DNA of 13,146 bases, from the NCBI GenBank assembly GCA_964352225.1, contig CAYGRM010000176.1:1-13146 (forward strand), read 5' to 3'. This document shows positions 1 through 7,780 of the stretch, one piece after another; the stretch's first letter is position 1; each line of letters opens with the position of its first letter. The position numbers and the translations under genes were made by a program. The notes beneath the pieces are model-generated. The model had not been told where the DNA came from. It ran no database searches and was given only the letters and a program-made list of their open reading frames with translations. The stretch is from CAJQQY01 sp964352225. Its GTDB lineage: Bacteria > Bacteroidota > Bacteroidia > Chitinophagales > Saprospiraceae.

Positions 1-564
1 CCAAGCAAATTGTCTTGACTTGATAATCCCAAAATTGATCAGTTTTTCATCTTTTTCTTTTCCGACCCAATCCAGTAAAAACATTAACTTCGAAACTTTA
101 GAAAGACGGCCTTGCATTTCATTGGTTATCTCTTCCAAAATCTGATTGACCTGCATAAAGTCTTTTTCTATGGAATCAATTTTATCTCCACGAGTCATTT
201 CTGCTGCAGCTATTCCCAAGTCAAAACTGATATGAGCATTCATTCCCATCATCAAATGTTGGACAATAGTGAATGGTTGATTTTTCACCTCAAAGGCAGA
301 CATCCAAGATTTAGAAATGGGTTGATTTAATTTATAATTCTCATAAGCATCAATATAACGATTGGCAAAAACGACATCGAATTTTTCCATTCGTTCATTG
401 TCATCAAATCGTTTTTCTAAAATAGACTTTTGAATTTGAACGGTCGTTCTTTGATAGACGTAAGCGAAAATGCCGAGGTAATTATTATCGCCAATAGTTT
501 CTTCGATAATTTGGTCTAATTTTTTTATTACCTGATCAATGGTAGAAGGGAGGAGTGTTGGCAT
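1..564 (-). CDS. DUF5995-type protein, N-terminal 188 codons (runs off left edge)
   Basis: An open frame on the minus strand starts at an ATG at 564 (MPTLLPSTIDQV...) and stays open for 188 codons to the window edge, so the C-terminus is missing. The visible part is mostly helical and soluble, with no signal peptide. The conserved-looking centre (about residues 89-120) contains QPFTIVQHLMMGMNAHISFD followed by LGIAAAE. From memory this HLMLGMNAHI(N/S)-DLGIAAA pattern is typical of the DUF5995 family, found in Bacteroidota and Actinomycetota and of unknown function. The histidines and aspartate could form a metal or active site, but that is inference. It is divergent from the CotH gene across a 213-bp gap in which I find no convincing promoter. 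The frame is surely coding; the family name comes from recall of the motif. Confidence 0.7.
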   Translation of the reverse strand, partial: MPTLLPSTIDQVIKKLDQIIEETIGDNNYLGIFAYVYQRTTVQIQKSILEKRFDDNERMEKFDVVFANRYIDAYENYKLNQPISKSWMSAFEVKNQPFTIVQHLMMGMNAHISFDLGIAAAEMTRGDKIDSIEKDFMQVNQILEEITNEMQGRLSKVSKLMFLLDWVGKEKDEKLINFGIIKSRQFAW

Positions 565-777
565 TTGATTTTTTTTGTAAAAATAGAAATAAAATTGTAA
601 AAATAGATTTCTTGATTTCTCCTAACAATAAACACACGTAATCCTTTTTTGACAAGTACAGATCAGTTTTTCTAAGATCATTATTCAAAAAACTACTATA
701 TTTACAAAAAAATGATTTGATATATTATAAGATCGTTCGCAACAAATTACCTATTTAATATTTCTATCAAATATAAT

Positions 778-3700
778 ATGAATCTATTCTATAAATTAAT
801 TACTGCTTGTTTTTTTTTATTTATTGGAACTACAACTAGCTTATCGCAAGACACCACGATTACTTTCCAAATTACTATACCAATTACCGCAGGCATCGAT
901 GATGTAGAAGAGCAAGAGGACGGAACTATTTATACTAGTTCTACAGATTTAGAGTTGATTTATGATGTTGATGATCAAAAGGTAGGATTGCATTTTGAAA
1001 ATATTCAACTTCCTCAAGGTGCGGAAATTGAACAAGCTTATATTCAGTTTCGCGTTGATGAATTCTCCACAGGCGCATGTGATTTAAATATTTATGGAGA
1101 AGCAGTAGCTGATGCTACAAGTTTTTTGACAACACCTTTTGATCTATCTAATCGATCTTCTACTGCTGGTATCGTCAATTGGTCACCTGACAATTGGTTA
1201 GTTGTTGGTGCCGAAGGAACTAGTCAACAAACTCCAAATCTCGATTTAATCATTCAAGAAATTGTTAATCAACCAGACTGGGAATTTGGAAATGCGATCA
1301 ATATTTTGATTTCTGGTTCTGGGAAAAGAGTAGCTGATTCCTTTGAGGGAGGTTCTGATTTTGCTCCAAAATTAGTTATTGAGTCGAGTTATACTTTTTC
1401 TATTGGTAACTTGGAAAATATCTATATCAATGAGTTAATGTCTTTAAATAATGTGGTAGAAGATGAATATGGTGAAACGGATGATTGGGTAGAAATTTAT
1501 AATGATAATGAAATTGGTGTGATGCTGGAAGGAGTTTTTATTTCTGATGATCTGACTGATACGACCAAATGGCAATTTCCAGAGCCCATTTTTATTTTTC
1601 CAAAAAGCTACGCTATGATTTGGTTGGATGATGCTCCTGAGCAAGGTACCAACCATGTTCCTTTCAAATTAAGTAGTGGGGGAGAATCGGTTTTTATTTC
1701 ACAAAATCAAGGAGGGGAGTTAGTGGTTCTAGATCAAGTAACCTTTGGTGCAATGCCAGAAAATGTGAGTTATGGTCGAGAAATGGATGGCAATGACAAT
1801 TGGGTTTATTTTGGAAATTCTACACCTAAGGAATCAAATAATGGAAGTGATTTATTTTTAAATGCTTCCGTAGATTTTTCTATTGCAGGAGGATTTTATT
1901 CAAGTGGGACAGAATTAACTTTAAGTACTAATGACCCAACCGCAGAAATTAGATATACTATTGATGGTAGCCTTCCTAATGAAAACTCACCAATCTATAA
2001 CAATGCTTTTACGTTAAACTCGACGACACTCGTTAGAGCAAGAGCTTTTAAATCAGGGTACATTTCTAGTTTGCAAAAAGAAGAATTTTATTTGATTGAT
2101 AATTCTCATGAACTGCCAGTTGTACAAATTACTATTGACCCGAAATATCTGTGGGATCAACAAGAAGGTATGTACATCACAGGAGAAAATGGAATTACGG
2201 GAAACTGTTCGGATTTTTTGGGACGCAACTGGAATCAAGATTGGGAGCGCCCCATTTCCATCCGATATTTTGAACCTAATGGTGATGAAGCTTTCCATTT
2301 GGAAGCAGGGATGAAAATTGCAGGAGGTTGTTCGAGAGCATTCGCGATGAAACCATTTAACATTTTTTTCAGAGATAATAAAGTTCAGTATCCTGTTTTT
2401 GAGCAATTGAACTTTCAAGAATTCAAGCGCTTAAAATTACGAATGAGTGGAAATGATTATCCCCTAACCATGGTTCGAGATGCGTCTATTCATGCTATGC
2501 TTTACAATCAAGTGGATATTGATTTGATGGCTTATGAACCAGTAGTTGTTTATTTGAATAATGAATATTGGGGATTTTATGGGTTACGAGAAATGTATAA
2601 TAAACATTATGTAGAAGCACATCATGGAGTGGATAAAGATAGTATCGACTTGATAAAAAATCCTTATAAATATTCTGAAATAAAAGAAGGTGACAAAGTT
2701 GCGTGGAACGAGTTAACAGATTTTATTGAAAATAATTCCATACAAACTGATGCTAATTATGATTTTTTGGATACCAAAATGGATATGAATGAATTCATGA
2801 ATTATAATATTGCAGAGTTATATGCTGCGAATTATGATTGGCCCTCCAACAATGTGGCAGTTTGGCGAGATCGTAATGGAGGAAAGTTTCGCTGGATGTT
2901 TTATGACTTAGATATTAGTTCTGGGTTTGCTCAATGGTCACCTTCTAATGCTGGGTTTAATGCTATTGTACATGCGACAACTATGAATGGAGATGACTGG
3001 CCCAATAATCCTGAAAGTACATTGTTTTTGAGGAAAATATTGGAGAACCAAAATTTTCAAGATGAATTTGTTCAGCGAACGTGTACTTTTGGTCAAACCA
3101 TTTTTGCACCAGATCGAGCAGATCATTTTATTGATAGTTTATCTTTTAAGGTAGCTTCAGAAGTTCCTGCCTTGATGGATAAATTTGAAAATTCACCTGC
3201 CGATTGGTTTATGTGGAATGCCAATCCAGTTGGCGGAAGTCTTATATCTTGGGGAATTAATTTAAATAATTTCAAGAATTTTTGGAAAGATCGCTTAGAT
3301 AATGTTTTATCTAATTATGAAAATTTCTTTGACTTTAATGGACATTATAATTTGAATATTAACTTTGATGAAACGACAAATGGAACAGTAGTTTTTCATA
3401 CTAATGAAATGAAAATTCCGTTCCAATATGATGCTAAATATTTTGATAATGTGCCCATTCGAATCAAAGCAATTCCTAAAGATGGATATTATTTTTGGAA
3501 ATGGCTGGAGACTGGAGACACGACGGAGGTAATTAATTTCTCTTCTTCAATTGATGCTGTTTTGACGCCACTTTTTTTGCAAGATGGTACAGTTCCAACG
3601 GTTGATTTAGAGGAAGAAATGGTTTTTGAAATTATGCCAAATCCAGCGAGCTCTACAGTTTATTTAAAATATAAGTTTCCTGAATCAAGCGATTTGTTAA

Positions 3701-3867
3701 TACGTGTGTATAATGTTATAGGAAAAGAAGTTTTTGAAAGAAAAATAATTTCTGGAGTTTTTAGCCAGCAAATTTCGATAGATGTAAGCGAATGGGCAAG
3801 GGGAGTTTATTTTTTAAAAGGAGAAATTGGAGGGAGTGAGATTGTTAAAAAAATGATTGTTGATTAA
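778..3867 (+). CDS. Secreted multidomain CotH-kinase protein with T9SS sorting tail
   Basis: This 1029-residue protein is probably exported by Sec and then by T9SS to the cell surface or medium. Visible domains in order: signal peptide (1-24, ending SLSQ); a beta-rich CBM-like domain (about 30-203) with the IIQEIVNQPDW and SGKRVADSFEGG motifs often seen in secreted Bacteroidota proteins; a lamin-tail domain (about 214-350, INELM and DDWVEIYN); a chitobiase C-terminal/Fn3-associated domain (about 365-440, IRYTIDGSLP); a CotH kinase domain (about 446-720); a bacterial-repeat-like domain (about 855-935, AIPKDGYYFWKW); and a T9SS type A sorting domain (about 947-1029, MPNPASSTVYL to GVYFLKG). CotH landmarks are YWGFYGLREMYN (597-608), NYDWPSNN (685-692, candidate catalytic Asp687) and FYDLD (708-712, candidate metal-binding Asp710/712). 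CotH of Bacillus is an atypical protein kinase; the substrate here is unknown. Monocistronic; the stop codon directly abuts an inverted repeat. Confidence 0.93.
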   Translation: MNLFYKLITACFFLFIGTTTSLSQDTTITFQITIPITAGIDDVEEQEDGTIYTSSTDLELIYDVDDQKVGLHFENIQLPQGAEIEQAYIQFRVDEFSTGACDLNIYGEAVADATSFLTTPFDLSNRSSTAGIVNWSPDNWLVVGAEGTSQQTPNLDLIIQEIVNQPDWEFGNAINILISGSGKRVADSFEGGSDFAPKLVIESSYTFSIGNLENIYINELMSLNNVVEDEYGETDDWVEIYNDNEIGVMLEGVFISDDLTDTTKWQFPEPIFIFPKSYAMIWLDDAPEQGTNHVPFKLSSGGESVFISQNQGGELVVLDQVTFGAMPENVSYGREMDGNDNWVYFGNSTPKESNNGSDLFLNASVDFSIAGGFYSSGTELTLSTNDPTAEIRYTIDGSLPNENSPIYNNAFTLNSTTLVRARAFKSGYISSLQKEEFYLIDNSHELPVVQITIDPKYLWDQQEGMYITGENGITGNCSDFLGRNWNQDWERPISIRYFEPNGDEAFHLEAGMKIAGGCSRAFAMKPFNIFFRDNKVQYPVFEQLNFQEFKRLKLRMSGNDYPLTMVRDASIHAMLYNQVDIDLMAYEPVVVYLNNEYWGFYGLREMYNKHYVEAHHGVDKDSIDLIKNPYKYSEIKEGDKVAWNELTDFIENNSIQTDANYDFLDTKMDMNEFMNYNIAELYAANYDWPSNNVAVWRDRNGGKFRWMFYDLDISSGFAQWSPSNAGFNAIVHATTMNGDDWPNNPESTLFLRKILENQNFQDEFVQRTCTFGQTIFAPDRADHFIDSLSFKVASEVPALMDKFENSPADWFMWNANPVGGSLISWGINLNNFKNFWKDRLDNVLSNYENFFDFNGHYNLNINFDETTNGTVVFHTNEMKIPFQYDAKYFDNVPIRIKAIPKDGYYFWKWLETGDTTEVINFSSSIDAVLTPLFLQDGTVPTVDLEEEMVFEIMPNPASSTVYLKYKFPESSDLLIRVYNVIGKEVFERKIISGVFSQQISIDVSEWARGVYFLKGEIGGSEIVKKMIVD

Positions 3868-3976
3868 TTTGAATATCCAACACTCAACAAGGAATGTCCA
3901 ATTTCCAACAGTACAAAAATGATTGATTGCTAGAGTTGGAAATTGGTTATTCCTTGTTCATTATTGGATATTCAAA
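3868..3976. repeat. Long imperfect inverted repeat between convergent genes
   Basis: Left arm 3868-3909 and right arm 3935-3976 are 42 bp each and match as reverse complements except at five positions. The loop is 25 bp. The left arm begins immediately after the TAA of the CotH gene, and the right arm ends two bases before the stop codon of the PhnA-type gene, so the element occupies essentially the entire convergent gap. It could fold into a long hairpin in either transcript and so may stop transcription in both directions, although there is no clean U-tract. Its ATTCAACA/TCCAATTTCCAAC-like wording resembles dispersed intergenic palindromes in Bacteroidota genomes, so it may belong to a multi-copy family. 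No second copy is seen in this window. Confidence 0.8.
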
Positions 3977-3978
3977 AG

Positions 3979-4548
3979 TCATTTCATCTTCTTCACATAT
4001 TGCGTCAAAATTACAATATGTTGTCCATCCACTTTTCCTTCGATGTGATTAGGATTATTTTGATCAAGAGAAATTCGTCGGACGGCAACTCCTCGTTTAG
4101 CAATCATACTTGTACCTTTTACTGCAAGGTCCTTGATTAAAACAACCGTATCACCTGCTTCTAATTTTACGCCATTGCTATCTAAGTGAACAATAGCATT
4201 TTCATCAGGCGCTAAAGATTTTGCCCATTCAGCTGTTTCCTCTTCCATATACATCATGTCCAACATATCTTGAGGCCATCCTGCATCTTTTATTTGGTTC
4301 AACATTCTCCATGCGATGGCTTGTACAGCAGGTACTTCACTCCACATACTATCATTGAGGCATCGCCAATGATTGACGTCGATTTTATCAGCATCTTCAA
4401 TTTGTTCCAAGCAATTATTGCAAGTCATTGCTGCATATTCTGGTCCTTCTTTGCTTGGTGGAACTTGATACACTTTCAAATCATCCACAGAGCCACATAA
4501 CTCACATTTGGAATCGCTCCGTTTTTTTATGTCTCTCTCTAAGCTCAT
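3979..4548 (-). CDS. phnA: PhnA-family zinc-ribbon protein (YjdM-like)
   Basis: This 189-residue soluble protein has two parts. The N-terminal zinc ribbon has Cys15-x2-Cys18 (CELC) and Cys43-x2-Cys46 (CNNC). The C-terminal PhnA domain (about 118-187) contains LEAGDTVVLIKDLAVKG, then KVDGQHIVI and a VKK near the end. The E. coli homologue (YjdM, once called PhnA) is about 110 residues. Here an extra helical segment of about 70 residues (48-117, rich in Trp, Met and acidic residues) separates ribbon and domain. The name is historical: the family has not been shown to cleave phosphonoacetate, and no phosphonate genes are nearby, so the role is unknown. Start at 4548 gives the ribbon its normal N-terminus. 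It converges on the CotH gene and is divergent from the LamG-like gene across 159 bp. Confidence 0.9.
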   Translation of the reverse strand: MSLERDIKKRSDSKCELCGSVDDLKVYQVPPSKEGPEYAAMTCNNCLEQIEDADKIDVNHWRCLNDSMWSEVPAVQAIAWRMLNQIKDAGWPQDMLDMMYMEEETAEWAKSLAPDENAIVHLDSNGVKLEAGDTVVLIKDLAVKGTSMIAKRGVAVRRISLDQNNPNHIEGKVDGQHIVILTQYVKKMK

Positions 4549-4707
4549 TTATTTTTTTAATTATTAAATTTAATGGCGCAAGATAGGAATTTCAACTTAT
4601 TTTTATTGGATAGTTTTTTAACAATTTTCTTTCCTTCCAATATCTTCAATCCCAAAAAAAAATACATAATTTAGGATAATATTTTTTAACTCTAAAAAAC
4701 CAAAATT

Positions 4708-5667
4708 ATGATTACTAGAATTTTACTATTATGCTGTTTATTGATTACAATAAACTTAACTGCTCAAATTCCTACTGATGGTCTTGTCGCTCATTATCCC
4801 CTTGATGGAAATGGTATTGATTTAACTTCAGATACTAACAATGGTGAATTTGTAGGCGGAATTACTGATGCCGAAGATCGATTTGGAGTAGCACATGGTG
4901 CAATAGAATTTAATGGACAAGATGGTTATGTCAATGTGCTAAATGACAGTAGTCTAGATTTTACGGAAGAGATGAGTATTTGTGTCTGGATTAAAGTAGC
5001 CAACCTTTCTAATCTCAATTTTATTGCATTAGTGAATAAGTGGGAAGATGCACCTGGAGGAGGATTAGGTTATTATTTAGGGATAAATAATAATGCATTC
5101 GAGATTAGATGGAATACAGGGGCAGCTTTTTCGGATGGAAGTCCAATTGTACAAAATGAATGGATTCATTTGGTAGTAACTTACAGCGCAAGTGAAATGA
5201 TCATTTATAGAAATGGAGTAGTTGATATTTCCATTACATCAGGTGGTCCTATCTCCTCGAGTAATGTTGATTTGAGATTTGGTCAACAAAGTGAAATATT
5301 CGGAAACTCTCTTTTTTATAGTGGACTTATGGATCAAGTTTTACTTTACGATAGGGCACTTACTTTTGATGAAGTAGTACAAATTTATGGAAACGATCCT
5401 ACAAGTGTGACTAATAATTTCCTAGAATCGGATATTGAAATTTATCCAAATCCGTTTCATGATTTTATCCAAATAAAGTCAGATGCATTTCCTAATGGGA
5501 ATATTGTGGGAGAGTTTTTTGATATAAATGGAAGGTTAGTACAACAATTTTCAGTTAACTCTTTTAACCAAAACGTATCGACCGTCAACTTAGAGAAAGG
5601 AATTTATATGTTTATTATCAGGGATAATGAGGGAATTTTGAAGCGAGAAAAAGTAATAAAAATGTAA
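4708..5667 (+). CDS. Secreted LamG-like (concanavalin A-like) protein with T9SS sorting tail
   Basis: This 319-residue exported protein has a signal peptide (1-19, cleavage likely at LTA before Gln20). A LamG-like jelly-roll domain follows (about 24-228), with the family signatures LVAHYPLDGNGIDLT, AIEFNGQDGYVNV, ISVWIK-like ICVWIK, EWIHLVVTYS and GLMDQVLLYDRALTFDEV. A T9SS type A sorting domain closes the protein (about 242-319; IEIYPNPF, FDINGRLV and LEKGIYMFII). Such domains usually bind glycans or surface polymers, and there is no catalytic domain, so a binding or adhesive surface role is inferred. The ATG at 4708 follows an A-rich leader without a Shine-Dalgarno sequence. TAATTTAG at 4667-4674 is a one-mismatch fit to the Bacteroidota -7 element but has no clear -33 partner. 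The gene appears monocistronic and ends 13 bp before a strong palindromic terminator. Confidence 0.9.
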   Translation: MITRILLLCCLLITINLTAQIPTDGLVAHYPLDGNGIDLTSDTNNGEFVGGITDAEDRFGVAHGAIEFNGQDGYVNVLNDSSLDFTEEMSICVWIKVANLSNLNFIALVNKWEDAPGGGLGYYLGINNNAFEIRWNTGAAFSDGSPIVQNEWIHLVVTYSASEMIIYRNGVVDISITSGGPISSSNVDLRFGQQSEIFGNSLFYSGLMDQVLLYDRALTFDEVVQIYGNDPTSVTNNFLESDIEIYPNPFHDFIQIKSDAFPNGNIVGEFFDINGRLVQQFSVNSFNQNVSTVNLEKGIYMFIIRDNEGILKREKVIKM

Positions 5668-5680
5668 AAAAGTTTGAGGT

Positions 5681-5722
5681 AAAAATAAAAAGGGATTTGA
5701 ATTCAAATCCCTTTTTATTTTT
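5681..5722. terminator. Perfect 42-bp palindrome, bidirectional intrinsic terminator
   Basis: Arms 5681-5701 and 5702-5722 are exact 21-base reverse complements with no spacer. In each direction the hairpin has a core of AGGGATTTGAA paired with TTCAAATCCCT, preceded by A-runs and followed by TTTTTATTTTT. It lies 13 bp after the stop of the LamG-like gene and 30 bp after the stop of the convergent barrel gene, so it can end both transcripts. This is the clearest terminator in the window. Confidence 0.92.
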
Positions 5723-5752
5723 TATGTATCAAAAAATAAGTATTCCTAGAAA

Positions 5753-6619
5753 TCAATATCTACGCCCCTTTATTTTGAAAACTCGACTTATCGTAAATCC
5801 AAAATGAATATCTCCATCTAACCAATTTCCTGTGGTATTTCCAATAAAAGCTGGCTCAACTAAACCACCTGAATTAGAAAAATGTAATTGGAAAACATGG
5901 CTTCCAGTATCGATATCAAGACCGATGGCTAAGGAGTTCGTTTTGATGGGGTCTAGCTGGTCAGGAAGTGTATAATAGTATTCACCTTTAAGCGAAAGTG
6001 TTTTTGTCAATTGAAATTTAGCGGCAGCCCCAAAAGAGATAACATCATTTTTAAGGAGTTTAGTTTCCACTAAATTATAATGAGTGAGGGTAGGGACAAG
6101 CTGTAAAGAGAATCGACTCCCAAATTGTCTTGCTGCAAATAATTGAAAAGTGTAAGCTAGTCTATTTTGAAAATGGATGGGTTGGGAAGGATCCGCATTT
6201 TTTAGCATGATCGCACTTGCAGTCGTTAATGCAGTTAGGCTTATCGGAAAATTAGTGGCACCTTTTTGCTGCCTAAAAATTCTAAATTTGGCAAATGCAT
6301 CTAATTGTTTGTCTAGGGAACTTCGCCCAATTCCTACCGTTACCCAATCTTTAATAGCATAGTCAAGGCCTAGTCGAATGATGGCTTGATCTAAACCAAA
6401 AAAATCATAAGCGCCACTATTAATACGCCCAAATTTATGCGAAATTAAAAATTCCATTTCCCCTTCTTTGAGCATTTCTATGGAGTGTCCGACAACTACT
6501 CGTGTTCCTTCGAAGGTATTAAAAGCATATTCCGTTTTTGATTCTAATTGGGCTTGCGCAAAAGAAAAACTTAAAAGTAAAAGTATTAGCGTAAGCGTTA
6601 TGAGAAATAGGTTTTTCAT
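5753..6619 (-). CDS. DUF5777-type outer-membrane beta-barrel protein
   Basis: This 288-residue protein has a Sec signal peptide (1-23, cleavage AQA before Gln24). The rest is a run of alternating amphipathic strands typical of an outer-membrane barrel, for example MEFLISHKFGRIN, AIIRLGLDYAIKDWVTVGIG, FSLQLVPTLTHYN and TLSLKGEYYY. The start (FNTFEGTRVVVGHSIEML) and end (FIGNTTGNWLDGDIHFGFTI SRVFKI) match what I recall of the DUF5777 family, which often sits beside c-type cytochromes in Bacteroidota. It is the last gene of a four-gene operon, 5 nt after the one-domain heme lipoprotein. A role as channel or scaffold for the operon's heme proteins at the outer membrane is inferred. At this size the barrel is much smaller than MtrB-type porins. 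The terminator at 5681-5722 follows it. Confidence 0.82.
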   Translation of the reverse strand: MKNLFLITLTLILLLLSFSFAQAQLESKTEYAFNTFEGTRVVVGHSIEMLKEGEMEFLISHKFGRINSGAYDFFGLDQAIIRLGLDYAIKDWVTVGIGRSSLDKQLDAFAKFRIFRQQKGATNFPISLTALTTASAIMLKNADPSQPIHFQNRLAYTFQLFAARQFGSRFSLQLVPTLTHYNLVETKLLKNDVISFGAAAKFQLTKTLSLKGEYYYTLPDQLDPIKTNSLAIGLDIDTGSHVFQLHFSNSGGLVEPAFIGNTTGNWLDGDIHFGFTISRVFKIKGRRY

Positions 6620-6624
6620 TTTTT

Positions 6625-7020
6625 TTAATTATTTGGGGCACCAGCATCGACCCATGATTGTAATTTGTCAATTTCGCAACTAGATATTTTAGGACCGCTA
6701 GGAGGCATAATGGCAAATCCTCCAGTATGATTGATAGATCCCATTAAACTGCCATCGTTAACATAAGGCAAAACATTATTATAGGTTGCTAAAATGATAT
6801 TTCCTTGCCGATCAATAGTATTATGGCATGCACCATTACATTGAATGTCAAGAATAGGGAGGACATCCATAGAAAATGAAACCGTTGTAAATTCACATGG
6901 AACTCCAATTCCTTCTACAATTTTATATTCATAAAGATCATCTTTGTTGTCGTAATAACAAGATGTACACGTCAAAATAAATAATGCCAAAAAAGTGATA
7001 GACCAAAAAGTATTTTTCAT
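6625..7020 (-). CDS. One-domain c-type heme lipoprotein with CX3CH motif
   Basis: This 131-residue protein has an N-terminal hydrophobic segment ending in a probable lipobox (CTSC, Cys21; Cys18 is the alternative), so it is likely a membrane-anchored lipoprotein outside the inner membrane. Residues 50-131 form a small cytochrome-c-like domain: MDVLPILDIQ, then Cys61-Asn-Gly-Ala-Cys65-His66, a middle segment, the probable axial ligand Met105 in MPPSG, and the closing helix LQSWVDAGAPNN. The heme motif has three residues between the cysteines instead of two. The C-terminal 60 residues align without gaps with the second domain of the next gene upstream (26 of 60 identical), so the two are paralogues. 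Spacing is 3 nt from the upstream gene and 5 nt to the barrel gene, which suggests tight co-expression. Function is unknown beyond probable electron transfer or heme sensing. Confidence 0.85.
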   Translation of the reverse strand: MKNTFWSITFLALFILTCTSCYYDNKDDLYEYKIVEGIGVPCEFTTVSFSMDVLPILDIQCNGACHNTIDRQGNIILATYNNVLPYVNDGSLMGSINHTGGFAIMPPSGPKISSCEIDKLQSWVDAGAPNN

Positions 7021-7023
7021 GTT

Positions 7024-7755
7024 TTAATTATTTTGAGCACCTTCAACAATCCAATTATTAATGGTTGCAACTTGACAATCTGTTAATTTATTTCCTGCAG
7101 GTGGCATTGCTGCATATCCTAAAGTATGCTTAATACTACCCAATAAAGTTCCATTTCCAGCAAAAGTTCGGATATGATCATAGTCTTCCAAATTGATATT
7201 TCCCTGAGAATTATTTGGTTGATGACAGCCGTAACATTGATCTCGAATAATAGGCATAACATTATTAGTAAAGGAAGCATTATCAGAATTACAGGGAGTT
7301 TTACAATCCGTATTATTGGCACCTTGGTCAATCCAAGTTTTGATAATGTTGATTTGTGCAGCAGTTAATCCGTCGGCGGGAGGAGGAGGCATAAAGTCTT
7401 CGTCATTAGGATTTTCAGTTATAGTTTCATAAAGTTTACTATCATTTGGATTACCAGCATTAACTTCTTTCATCACTTTATTATAATTATCCATGATGAC
7501 TCCATCTTCATGACTTGCGGTGCTATGGCAACCATCATAGGCACAACCTGCAACTAAAATAGGTAAAACTTCATATTGAAAAGAAATGACTCCATTGTCA
7601 CATAGATCAGTTTCTACAATTGAAATAATGGTGCCTGTATCAATTGAAGTTACCTCACCTGGAACTTCAATCACGAATGGTTCAGACTTACAAGCATTAA
7701 TTTGTAACAATACAATTACAAAAAACACAAAGGAAGTTAATTTTAATACTTTCAT
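7024..7755 (-). CDS. Two-domain c-type heme lipoprotein (CX4CH and CXXCH)
   Basis: The frame is open from an upstream ATG at 7803, but the ATG at 7755 is preferred. It gives a normal lipoprotein signal (MKVLKLTSFVFF... INAC, lipidated Cys22) and leaves 25 nt after the upstream cytochrome gene, whereas 7803 would overlap that gene and bury the signal. The 243-residue product has two tandem heme-type domains. Domain 1 (about 58-148) has Cys71-x4-Cys76-His77 and Met122 in FMPPPP. Domain 2 (about 160-243) has a canonical Cys174-Tyr-Gly-Cys177-His178 and Met217 in MPPAG. The xVLPIL...C..xGCH pattern is that of the small cytochrome-c-like domains common in Planctomycetes and Bacteroidota. Extra cysteines (52, 151, 155, 227) could form disulfides. 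Likely a periplasmic or surface electron-transfer lipoprotein acting with its neighbours; partners are inferred. Confidence 0.87.
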   Translation of the reverse strand: MKVLKLTSFVFFVIVLLQINACKSEPFVIEVPGEVTSIDTGTIISIVETDLCDNGVISFQYEVLPILVAGCAYDGCHSTASHEDGVIMDNYNKVMKEVNAGNPNDSKLYETITENPNDEDFMPPPPADGLTAAQINIIKTWIDQGANNTDCKTPCNSDNASFTNNVMPIIRDQCYGCHQPNNSQGNINLEDYDHIRTFAGNGTLLGSIKHTLGYAAMPPAGNKLTDCQVATINNWIVEGAQNN

Positions 7756-7780
7756 TATTCGAGTTTTAATTTTTAAAAAA

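Noticed and set aside
112..330. A 72-codon plus-strand open frame near the left edge.
   Set aside because: It is antisense to the DUF5995-type frame, which is open over all 188 codons and carries a conserved-looking motif.
37..672. Twelve-base direct repeat GATCAGTTTTTC at 37-48 and 661-672.
   Set aside because: One copy is within coding sequence, the word is T-rich, and no further symmetry or copies are seen; chance is likely.
2053..2418. A 121-codon minus-strand open frame, and several shorter ones, inside the CotH gene.
   Set aside because: They lie antisense or out of frame to a multidomain protein with clear homology features, and their translations show no recognisable domain or signal.
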